A stretch of 7,907 nucleotides of DNA from Tissierellaceae bacterium (lineage in GTDB: Bacteria; Bacillota; Clostridia; Tissierellales; Tissierellaceae). Under the pieces are notes generated by a model that did not search any database, was not told where the DNA came from, and worked only from the letters and a program-made list of their open reading frames with translations. Below, piece by piece: positions 1 through 6,063 of this stretch. The stretch is taken from assembly GCA_029264075.1 (NCBI GenBank), contig JARICQ010000170.1, positions 1 to 7,907 of the forward strand. Reading direction: 5' to 3'. The position numbers and the translations under genes were made by a program. Numbering within the stretch: the stretch's first letter is position 1; the number at the start of each line of letters is the position of its first letter.

Positions 1-323
1 TATCCATTATTATCTTTTAAGAAAAAATGATAGATATTAAATTCTTTATTTTCTTTAGGTATATCTAATGTTTCAATTCCCTTGGCTTTTATCTCTTTAT
101 ATAATCTATCTACATCATCTACAATTAAAGTCAGAATAGGGCTTTTCTCATTTAAATTTTTAGCTATATGAGTACAAAACCCAATAGCTGCTCCCTTGTT
201 AATCCTATATATCATACACTTACCTTGGTCTTTATATAGTTCTAAATCCAATACATTTCTATAAAAATCATCGGTTCTTTTTAAGTCGTCTGTAGCTAAA
301 AATAATATAAAATCATTATACAT
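1..323 (-). CDS. VOC-superfamily (glyoxalase/bleomycin-resistance type) protein, partial
   Basis: Reading the minus strand from the ATG at 321-323 gives an open frame of 107 codons that runs off the left edge, so the C-terminus is missing. It begins MYNDFILFLATDDLKRTDDF and continues FYRNVLDLELY, the strand-helix-strand pattern that opens a VOC module. A second module-like half holds LIVDDVDRLYKEIKAKGIE and ends near HFFLKDNNG, where VOC proteins normally have a D-x-x-G turn before the last strand. Family members of this size are usually about 120 residues, so perhaps only 10-20 are lost. The first-strand His that usually binds metal is not visible (the strand reads FILFLATDD), so this may be a binding or resistance-type protein, not a metalloenzyme. 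An AGGAGTGG ribosome binding site lies just upstream. The gene follows the diguanylate cyclase by 49 bases and may be co-transcribed with it. Substrate unknown. Confidence 0.75.
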   Translation of the reverse strand, partial: MYNDFILFLATDDLKRTDDFYRNVLDLELYKDQGKCMIYRINKGAAIGFCTHIAKNLNEKSPILTLIVDDVDRLYKEIKAKGIETLDIPKENKEFNIYHFFLKDNNG

Positions 324-372
324 TCTACCACTCCTATCTATTTGCATTTTATCATAAGCCTAGAGGGTATAT

Positions 373-2058
373 CTAGTTTTCAAGATTTATTTCATTTTTA
401 ATTCTACTGTTTTCAACTTCATCATAGTTTGATACAGCATTTTTACCCCTTCGTTTTGAAATATATAGCTGTTTGTCTGCATTTTTGATTGCTGTTTCAA
501 AAGTATCATTTTCATCTAAATAGTATATACCTATTGATATAGTGATCCTTAAAACTTTCTTATCATAGATAAACTTATGCTTTGCAACTCTATCCCTTAG
601 TCTATCCATTATCAAATATGCTTGTTCTATAGGGCAGTCATTTAGTATGATGACAAATTCATCTCCACCATACCGACAGACACTATCAGTTTTTCTAACA
701 GCAGAGAGGGCCAGGTTGGTAAACTCTTTGAGTATAAAGTCACCAGCCAGATGGCTGTACTTATCATTTATTTCTTTAAAGTCATCTAGATCGATCATTG
801 CAATAGTGCTTTTTCCTGTATTTTCTTTTAGCGCATTTTCTAAGTATCTCTGATTCCATGCCCCAGTCAAACTATCAGTTATAGCATTCATATATTCTTT
901 TTGTCTCAACTCTTTTTCATGTAAAATTTCTCTCTCCTTGCTGGTCAGTTCTTCAAAGGCAAACAAAACTGGTATTGCAGCAAATATAACAATATAAACC
1001 AAAGGAGAATTTATTCTCAAGGAAGAAGTGAAATATTCAACCGCCAATACTATCCCCGCATAAATTACTATGTAAACAAATGTAGCTGAAAAGATAAAGG
1101 CATACTTTGATTTTTTTAAATTGTAGAAACTATATATAGCAGCTACTAGAAAATTGATAACTAAGGTAATATACCAATATGCATAGAGCTCTTTATATAC
1201 GACAAAGTTATCTACCATTAAAGACATCAAAATAAAACTGATCGCTGTTATTCCTGAAAATCGACTTAATTTAAAGTTTTTTAAAAATCTACCCATGGAA
1301 ATCATTGCAAACCAGATACCCAAATAAAGTGAGCTTAAAAATATTTTCTTGAAGGTTAAATAACTAAATGGCAGATATACTACTCTCAAATAATCAATAA
1401 AGTATATTGAAATAAAGACTAGAGATAAGGCAGAATAAATATGTCCTATTTCTTGATCCTTGTTGATAAAATAAATAAACACCATCAATAATGCTAGAAA
1501 AACTAAAAATCCTATTCCAAAGATAAGAAGAGTTTCTCCATAAAAATCCATGTTTTGAGATATCTGTATGGCTAGATTGCTATCTGTAATATATATTCCA
1601 TCAGACTCTATTCCTGTTTTATATTTAGCATATGTATTTAAAACTAATAGATTTTCATCTTCTATGAGCTCTCTATCAAATACCAAGTGGTTGTGGCTAT
1701 TTTTCATCATGCTTTGTCCATTCTCCATGTCACCTGTCTGTCCAATTACAAGCCCATTTAGTTCCATAGAAAATGCACTATCAGTTAATTTATTCATAAT
1801 GATTGAAAGTGTATCATTTTTGATATGGCTTAGACTATCTCTGCTAAAAGACACCTCATAGCTTTGCAGCTCCTGTTCATCTTTCTTTATTCTTCTTGTA
1901 GAGAGGCTTGGTTGAAATGATTCCTTGCTAATATATAGAGAATTCTCTCTATTCAACATAGATACATCACTAGCCTTAAGTGCAGAAAAAATAGCCACTA
2001 CTATAAAACTTGTGTACATAAGCAACATAATTATTTTAGACTTTGTATTTGCTTTCAT
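373..2058 (-). CDS. Membrane-bound diguanylate cyclase: extracytoplasmic domain, seven membrane segments, GGDEF
   Basis: This protein of 561 residues is predicted to make c-di-GMP from two GTP at the cytoplasmic face of the membrane. Residues about 8-28 form a hydrophobic anchor. Residues about 30-172 are extracytoplasmic and beta-rich, with a segment around 99-165 (ELNGLVIGQTGD, later DENLLVLNTYAK) resembling galactose-binding-like sandwiches. Seven membrane segments follow at about 174-198, 205-222, 232-258, 265-285, 293-312, 317-341 and 351-367. This layout resembles 7TMR-DISM receptors. A charged helical linker (369-392) leads into GGDEF: DSLTG at 395-399, metal-site Asp in MIDLDDFK (D423), N431/D432, and the signature RYGGDEF with GGDEF at 464-468. 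RKTD at 455-458 is an RxxD inhibitory site exactly five residues before GGDEF, so both activity and product inhibition look intact. There is no EAL or HD-GYP domain. Start chosen from AGGAG six bases before ATG. The family call is firm; the sensed ligand is unknown. Confidence 0.93.
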   Translation of the reverse strand: MKANTKSKIIMLLMYTSFIVVAIFSALKASDVSMLNRENSLYISKESFQPSLSTRRIKKDEQELQSYEVSFSRDSLSHIKNDTLSIIMNKLTDSAFSMELNGLVIGQTGDMENGQSMMKNSHNHLVFDRELIEDENLLVLNTYAKYKTGIESDGIYITDSNLAIQISQNMDFYGETLLIFGIGFLVFLALLMVFIYFINKDQEIGHIYSALSLVFISIYFIDYLRVVYLPFSYLTFKKIFLSSLYLGIWFAMISMGRFLKNFKLSRFSGITAISFILMSLMVDNFVVYKELYAYWYITLVINFLVAAIYSFYNLKKSKYAFIFSATFVYIVIYAGIVLAVEYFTSSLRINSPLVYIVIFAAIPVLFAFEELTSKEREILHEKELRQKEYMNAITDSLTGAWNQRYLENALKENTGKSTIAMIDLDDFKEINDKYSHLAGDFILKEFTNLALSAVRKTDSVCRYGGDEFVIILNDCPIEQAYLIMDRLRDRVAKHKFIYDKKVLRITISIGIYYLDENDTFETAIKNADKQLYISKRRGKNAVSNYDEVENSRIKNEINLEN

Positions 2059-2121
2059 ATTTCTCTCCTACTAATATTTATTTGAATTTTTTCTTTTTAT
2101 AACAATTATCTTTTTTATACT

Positions 2122-2150
2122 ATTGTATATAAATATCGGCATATTTGCAA
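2122..2150 (-). promoter_or_regulatory. Predicted sigma-A-type promoter of the diguanylate cyclase gene
   Basis: On the minus strand a -35-like TTGCAA (2145-2150) is followed by a 17-base spacer and a -10 TACAAT (2122-2127, five of six consensus bases). Transcription would start near 2115, leaving a leader of about 57 bases that contains the AGGAG ribosome binding site. Found by eye; no experimental support. Confidence 0.55.
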
Positions 2151-2189
2151 TTTACTTTAATCATTCTAAGAGTTCAATTGTTTTAGTAC

Positions 2190-2212
2190 AGTTAATCTAA
2201 TATAAATTAACT
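2190..2212. repeat. Short inverted repeat in the divergent intergenic region
   Basis: AGTTAAT at 2190-2196 and its exact complement ATTAACT at 2206-2212 are separated by nine bases. The pair lies between the two divergent promoters, about 40 bases upstream of the cyclase -35 and about 95 bases upstream of the transporter -35. It could be an operator, but in such AT-rich DNA a seven-base inverted repeat can arise by chance. Confidence 0.25.
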
Positions 2213-2305
2213 CTAAATTTCATATAAAAATTCCAGATAAAAGTTTTTTTATTAGATATCAGGGTATAAAAAGTAGTGTTGATAGCTTAATTATAAAGTC
2301 TAAAT

Positions 2306-2334
2306 TTGACATCTTTGAAAATTTTAGTTACACT
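2306..2334 (+). promoter_or_regulatory. Predicted sigma-A-type promoter of the BCCT transporter gene
   Basis: A perfect -35 TTGACA (2306-2311) is followed by a 17-base spacer and a -10 TACACT (2329-2334, four of six consensus bases). Transcription would start near 2341, giving a leader of about 60 bases that ends in the AAAAAGGAGAGAAAA ribosome binding region before the ATG at 2402. Confidence 0.65.
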
Positions 2335-2401
2335 AATAGGGTCGGTCTAGCTTGATACCTACAATTAATTTAAAAATACAGAGTAAAAAAAGGAGAGAAA
2401 A

Positions 2402-4021
2402 ATGGATCTAGAAAAACAACAGGAAAAACTTCGTGATAGGAATTTTACTAAATTTGGCCTAGAGTTGAATGTGTTTGTATCAGTTGTAACAGCTATTTTA
2501 GTTTTAGCTTTTGTAATCTTTACTATTATGAGACCTAATGTATCCGCTGAATTCTTTTCAGGGATAAATGATTACTTAAATATTAACTTTAATTGGCTTT
2601 ACTCAATAACTATTAATGCAGCTTTTATATTCATCCTATTTTTAGGCTTTTCTAAGTTTGGAAAAATAAAATTGGGAGGATATACATCTACTCCAGACTA
2701 CAGCAATGTAGCTTGGTATGCAATGATGTTTAGTGCCGGAATAGGTATTGGTATATTTTTCTATGGTATTGCAGAACCAATATATCATTTAAATATACCT
2801 GATGCCCTTAGAAGTGGTTCAGATTTTGACAACTTTAAAATTATGTTCCTTCATTGGGGTGGACATGCATGGGCTGTCTACGGCTTGCTTGCTATAGGGC
2901 TTGGATATTTTTCATATAACAAGGGTCTCCCCTTTGCTATTAGAAGCTTGTTTTACCCAATACTTAAAGAAAAAATATATGGTATCCTAGGTGATATAAT
3001 AGATACAGTTGCAACTCTTTCAGTTTTATTTGGACTTGCAACCTCACTCGGACTTGGTGCTCAGCAAATAAACTCAGGTTTTAGTTATGTATTTGGAATT
3101 CCAGATTCACCAAATGTTCAATTTGTACTTATAGTAGTTATTACTTTTGTAGCTACTCTTTCAGTTATTAGTGGAATTTCTAGAGGGATCAAGTGGCTAA
3201 GTGAAGCCAATTTGGTTGTAAGTGGAGTTTTACTACTAGGGATAACTTTGATAGGACCTACAACATATATACTATCTACTTATTTGTCTAGTATAGGCAT
3301 ATATTTGAAGGATTTCTTCAATATAGGACTCTTTACAGCTATCCTGCCTGAAGATATAGCATGGCAGGGACAATGGACAATATTTTACTGGGCATGGTGG
3401 GTCTCTTGGGCTCCATTCGTCGGTACCTTTATTGCTCGAATTTCCAGGGGAAGAACTATTAAACAAATAGCCTTTGGTGTTTTAATAATACCTACCCTAG
3501 CTATTACTCTTGCTATGACTATCCTAGGTGCATCTGGTATCTATGTAAATGATCTTTACAATGGTGTTATAGAAAAGGCGGTAGAAACGAATGTAGCAAC
3601 CTCTATGTTTGAAATGTTTAACTATCTAACTCCTTCAGGATTTTTACAAGGGTTTTTGTCTATAGCCACAGTTATCGCTGTAATTATCTTCTTTATCACT
3701 AGTAGTGATTCAGGATCATTTGTAGTTAGTAGTTTGACAAGTGGAGGACTTGAATCACCGCCAAGAATTCAAAGGGTTTTCTGGGCTGTTATGGAAGGAG
3801 CTATTGCGGTTTCTGTACTTCTAATTGGTGGGGAAGAGGCTCTCTTGACTATACAATCGGCAGTTGTCATACTTGGGCTTCCATTTTCAATAATACTCAT
3901 CATAATAATGCTCTCATTGATTAAAGAGCTAAAAGAGAGTTATACGACCTATAGGTTCAACCAAAATGTAACTCTAAAAAGAAGACTTAGAAATATTAAT
4001 GCTGATACCCAATATAAATAA
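2402..4021 (+). CDS. BCCT-family betaine/choline/carnitine-type transporter
   Basis: This 539-residue integral membrane protein belongs to the betaine-choline-carnitine transporter family, which imports trimethylammonium compounds for osmoprotection or metabolism. Its length and hydrophobic profile fit the usual 12 membrane segments. Visible motifs include the glycine-rich unwound helix AGIGIGIFFYGIAEP (112-126), the HWGGHAWAVY stretch (151-160), whose W152, W157 and Y160 align with the BetP aromatic box as I remember it, and the family signature around 325-351 (YWAWWVSWAPF, then RISRGRT) with W332, W333 and W336. FITSSDSGS (431-439) supplies T433/S434, the positions of the BetP Na2 sodium site, so sodium coupling is plausible. 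The N-terminal tail is short (about 20 residues). The C-terminal tail of about 30 residues carries a basic cluster (KRRLR, 526-530). The exact substrate cannot be read from sequence. A choline role is suggested by the nearby licA-licC-licD genes. The gene is monocistronic: own promoter, then a strong hairpin. Confidence 0.95.
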   Translation: MDLEKQQEKLRDRNFTKFGLELNVFVSVVTAILVLAFVIFTIMRPNVSAEFFSGINDYLNINFNWLYSITINAAFIFILFLGFSKFGKIKLGGYTSTPDYSNVAWYAMMFSAGIGIGIFFYGIAEPIYHLNIPDALRSGSDFDNFKIMFLHWGGHAWAVYGLLAIGLGYFSYNKGLPFAIRSLFYPILKEKIYGILGDIIDTVATLSVLFGLATSLGLGAQQINSGFSYVFGIPDSPNVQFVLIVVITFVATLSVISGISRGIKWLSEANLVVSGVLLLGITLIGPTTYILSTYLSSIGIYLKDFFNIGLFTAILPEDIAWQGQWTIFYWAWWVSWAPFVGTFIARISRGRTIKQIAFGVLIIPTLAITLAMTILGASGIYVNDLYNGVIEKAVETNVATSMFEMFNYLTPSGFLQGFLSIATVIAVIIFFITSSDSGSFVVSSLTSGGLESPPRIQRVFWAVMEGAIAVSVLLIGGEEALLTIQSAVVILGLPFSIILIIIMLSLIKELKESYTTYRFNQNVTLKRRLRNINADTQYK

Positions 4022-4030
4022 TTATCTACA

Positions 4031-4076
4031 GATATATAAAATGCCACCATCAAATGATGGTGGCATTTTATATATC
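4031..4076. terminator. Perfect 21-bp hairpin, bidirectional rho-independent terminator
   Basis: The arms 4031-4051 and 4056-4076 are exact reverse complements around the loop AAAT. The GC core (GCCACCATC paired with GATGGTGGC) is flanked by A-rich and T-rich segments on both sides, so each strand shows a GC stem followed by ATTTTATATAT. It starts 10 bases after the BCCT stop codon and lies about 67 bases past the stop of the convergent glycosyltransferase gene. It probably terminates both transcripts. Confidence 0.9.
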
Positions 4077-4143
4077 CTAAAGTTCTAAGTTTTATCCTTT
4101 TCTATATTGTTGCTTGATCCTAATATCTTTTTCTATTTAATCT

Positions 4144-5361
4144 TTATTTATTTATGGATTTCAAAGTATCATTCATTTTTTCAACTAGACCTTCCCAAGA
4201 AAAAGATTTTATTTTATCTTCTACTAAATAATGACATTTTTTTCCATCTCTTATTTTTTCAATTTGACTTAGGATGGCTTCTCTTAAGTCTTCTTTGAAT
4301 TTTGGTAGATCTTCTTCTACTGGCTTATCTGTATCATATATCCTAGGAAGTGGAACATATTTAATGATTCCTGTCTCCTCCACCTCATCACCTAAGAGAG
4401 ACATCAAGGCTTCTATTTCTGTAGCTACTACATATAATCCACAAGCTAAACTCTCTATAGCCATAAGCCCCAATCCTTCATAAAAGGATGGCATGATAAA
4501 TATGTCTTTTTCTCTCAAATCATCAGCAAGGTGAATTTGATCCTTGACATTATATAGGCTTATACTCTTGTTATCTCCAATATATGACTCTATTTTTCTT
4601 TTATTTTCTTCATCAGGATTGCCAATTATATCTAGGCTTATATCCTCTAGGTCTAATGATTTATAAACTTCTATCAATTCATACACACCCTTAGAAGGGT
4701 CAATTTTTGCACTAAATACTAGTCTGACCTTGTCACTTTTAGTTTTTTCTTCTGGAAAATAAAAAACATTTTGGTTGAATCCCCCACCTACTGCAATTAT
4801 ATTTTCTTTTTCTACTCCATAGATTTCTTCTATTTCATTCTTTTGCTCTTCAGATGCTGAAAATACATAATCCAATTTATCTATATCATCTACATATTTG
4901 TCCTTGATACTTGGATTCATCTTTGCCTGTCGCAAGTCTGTATTGTGGCAAATCCCTATAATCTTTGTATCTGGAAATACCTCTATAACTAGAGATGTTA
5001 AAATCCAAAGATGGTGGGCGAATATAAAATCTGGCTTGAATAATCCTTTTACCTCGATTAGCTTTCTTTTAAATTCCTTCTTCCAAGCATCTATCATCTC
5101 TTCATCCATATCTGCGTATCTAGTATTTTCATATGGCATCACATCACTCATACCAACTATAGGGAATGGCAATTCTCTGGTTTTAAATTCTACAGGGTAT
5201 TGATGCTCCTGATCTAAGGTATACCAGTTAAAGCTATCCTGGCTTCCAAAGATAGCTTTTTGTTCATGATTGTATTTTTTAAAGCCCTCTATCATATTTG
5301 AATAGTATACTCCAGATCCTGTTCTCGATGGCAATTGTGCTAAAACATGCAAAATCTTCAT
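4144..5361 (-). CDS. Glycosyltransferase family 4 (GT-B fold)
   Basis: This 405-residue protein should transfer a sugar from a nucleotide-sugar donor with retention of configuration, at or near the inner membrane face. It has no membrane segments. The N-terminal acceptor half opens MKILHVLAQLPSRTGSGVYY, with the first strand and glycine-rich loop typical of GT4. FAHHLW lies at 114-119. The C-terminal donor half starts near 212 with RLVFSAKIDPSKGVYELI, whose K224/G225 match the usual KG before the helix. The E-x7-E motif is intact in FYEGLGLMAIESLACG (E295 and E303), placing the nucleotide-sugar site. The start has GAGGA seven bases upstream. The gene has its own promoter, is convergent with the BCCT gene and is divergent from the VOC gene. 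Sugar and acceptor are unknown; a role in building the glycan modified by LicD, or a glycolipid anchor, is inference from proximity only. Confidence 0.88.
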   Translation of the reverse strand: MKILHVLAQLPSRTGSGVYYSNMIEGFKKYNHEQKAIFGSQDSFNWYTLDQEHQYPVEFKTRELPFPIVGMSDVMPYENTRYADMDEEMIDAWKKEFKRKLIEVKGLFKPDFIFAHHLWILTSLVIEVFPDTKIIGICHNTDLRQAKMNPSIKDKYVDDIDKLDYVFSASEEQKNEIEEIYGVEKENIIAVGGGFNQNVFYFPEEKTKSDKVRLVFSAKIDPSKGVYELIEVYKSLDLEDISLDIIGNPDEENKRKIESYIGDNKSISLYNVKDQIHLADDLREKDIFIMPSFYEGLGLMAIESLACGLYVVATEIEALMSLLGDEVEETGIIKYVPLPRIYDTDKPVEEDLPKFKEDLREAILSQIEKIRDGKKCHYLVEDKIKSFSWEGLVEKMNDTLKSINK

Positions 5362-5435
5362 ATTTTTCCTCTTTTCTTGAATATTTTTGTAGATTAAATA
5401 TATTTTTGTCCTTTATATTGTCTTCCAATTAATTT

Positions 5436-5464
5436 ATTATACCATATTTCTCTCTTTATCTAAA
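5436..5464 (-). promoter_or_regulatory. Predicted extended -10 promoter of the glycosyltransferase gene
   Basis: On the minus strand a perfect TATAAT (5436-5441) is preceded by TGG, forming an extended -10 (TGnTATAAT). A weak -35 TTTAGA (5459-5464) sits 17 bases upstream. Transcription would start near 5430, giving a leader of about 70 bases. Confidence 0.65.
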
Positions 5465-5502
5465 CTTGAAAAAATACTCTATATGCTTTTATTCTATTGA
5501 TA

Positions 5503-5511
5503 TGATATGAT
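5503..5511 (+). promoter_or_regulatory. Predicted extended -10 promoter of the second VOC gene
   Basis: TGATATGAT at 5503-5511 is an extended -10 element (TG, one base, TATGAT with five of six consensus bases). No good -35 is visible at 17-18 bases, as is common for extended -10 promoters. The transcript would start near 5518, leaving a leader of about 36 bases that contains the GAGAGGAG ribosome binding site. The overlapping TATGAT at 5501-5506 is an alternative. Confidence 0.45.
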
Positions 5512-5553
5512 TTATATAGGAAGTATTTATCAATCTTAGAGAGGAGTTTTTTA

Positions 5554-6009
5554 ATGATAGGTCATATAATCCATGTGGGATTAACTGTAAGAGATATTGA
5601 TCAGTCTATAGAGTTTTATAGGGACACTCTCGGTCTATCCTTCCAAGGAGAAATGCTAATGGAAGGAAAGGAAACCGAAAAATTATTCAATATAAAAAAT
5701 GCTAGGGTAAGAGTAGCTTATTTAAATGGCAGCCAGGAAATCTTTGCGCCTCCTATAGAGCTGCTCCAGTTTTTATCAGACGATGTAAAATCTAATAGCC
5801 CAGATTTACAAAAGATATCTATATCTGAAGTTTGCTTTCAGGTAGATAATATAGAAAAAACCTATAGAGATTTAAAGGAAAAGGGAGTAGAGTTTTTATC
5901 TGAACCCCAAGCATTTGACTTTTCATCTCAAGGCTTTGGAAAAAGCATAGCTGTCTATTTCAAAGATCCAGATGGAATTATTTTGGAATTGATAGAGGAA
6001 GTTGAATAG
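5554..6009 (+). CDS. VOC-superfamily protein (glyoxalase / methylmalonyl-CoA epimerase-like)
   Basis: This 151-residue protein has the two-module beta-alpha-beta-beta-beta layout of the VOC superfamily. The first module has HVGLTVRDIDQSIEFYRDTLG (7-27) and IELLQF (68-73). The second has EVCFQVDNIEKTYRDLKEKG (92-111) and YFKDPDGIILELIE (135-148). Metal-ligand positions read H7, E69, E92 and E145. The third is usually His (the HIAFxV pattern), so E92 is a substitution if my alignment by eye is right. Cytoplasmic: no signal peptide or membrane segment. Lactoylglutathione lyase, methylmalonyl-CoA epimerase, lyase or dioxygenase activities are all possible in this superfamily and cannot be separated here. 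The start is supported by GAGAGGAG upstream. It stands alone with its own promoter and a terminator hairpin that it shares with the convergent licD. Not closely similar to the partial VOC gene at the left edge. Confidence 0.88.
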   Translation: MIGHIIHVGLTVRDIDQSIEFYRDTLGLSFQGEMLMEGKETEKLFNIKNARVRVAYLNGSQEIFAPPIELLQFLSDDVKSNSPDLQKISISEVCFQVDNIEKTYRDLKEKGVEFLSEPQAFDFSSQGFGKSIAVYFKDPDGIILELIEEVE

Positions 6010-6021
6010 AAAATTATAATA

Positions 6022-6063
6022 AAAAGCTAGAGGAAAAAGATCAATCTTTTTCCTCTAGCTTTT
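6022..6063. terminator. Bidirectional hairpin overlapping the licD stop codon
   Basis: The arms 6022-6041 and 6044-6063 are exact reverse complements (AAAAGCTAGAGGAAAAAGAT and its complement), meeting at a minimal loop that would open to about four bases. On the minus strand the stem is followed by CTTTTTATTATAATTTT, a good U-tract for licD. On the plus strand it is followed by CTTTTCTCC, a shorter T-run 12 bases after the VOC stop codon. The right arm lies inside licD and encodes its last residues, and the licD TGA (6041-6043) sits at the hairpin tip. Confidence 0.88.

Larger units (their letters stand above)
2059..2401. other. 343-base divergent intergenic region
   Basis: This stretch separates the diguanylate cyclase from the BCCT transporter. 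It holds one predicted promoter for each direction, both ribosome binding sites and a weak inverted repeat. I see no gene with a ribosome binding site, no rho-independent terminator and no riboswitch fold that I recognise. About 150 bases (2151-2305) remain unexplained, which leaves room for binding sites of a regulator such as an osmotic or choline-responsive factor. Confidence 0.6.

Noticed and set aside
324..372. Promoter or terminator between the cyclase and the partial VOC gene
   Set aside because: A -10-like TATGAT is visible on the minus strand but lacks a -35 at proper spacing, and the CTAGA/TCTAG pair is only a five-base stem without a T-run.
647..853. Plus-strand open frame opposite the diguanylate cyclase
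   Set aside because: It lies entirely antisense to the conserved GGDEF domain, has no ribosome binding site that I can see, and its translation shows no recognisable domain.
1568..1861. Plus-strand open frame of 97 codons opposite the extracytoplasmic part of the cyclase
   Set aside because: It is a shadow of a real gene in another frame, with low-complexity Ser/Leu/Phe-rich translation and no ribosome binding site.
2335..2401. Possible c-di-GMP or other riboswitch in the BCCT leader
   Set aside because: The leader is only about 60 bases, and I see neither the GEMM conserved blocks nor a stable fold or terminator before the start codon.
3272..3466. Minus-strand open frame inside the BCCT gene
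   Set aside because: It is antisense to the most conserved Trp-rich signature of the transporter; that conservation explains the open frame.
4107..4298. Plus-strand hydrophobic open frame of 63 codons at the end of the glycosyltransferase gene
   Set aside because: It starts at TTG without a ribosome binding site, mostly overlaps the 3' end of the glycosyltransferase, and its Phe/Leu-rich look follows from T-rich antisense DNA.
4898..5203. Plus-strand open frame of 101 codons opposite the glycosyltransferase
   Set aside because: It is antisense to a well-supported GT4 gene and shows no domain, promoter or ribosome binding site.
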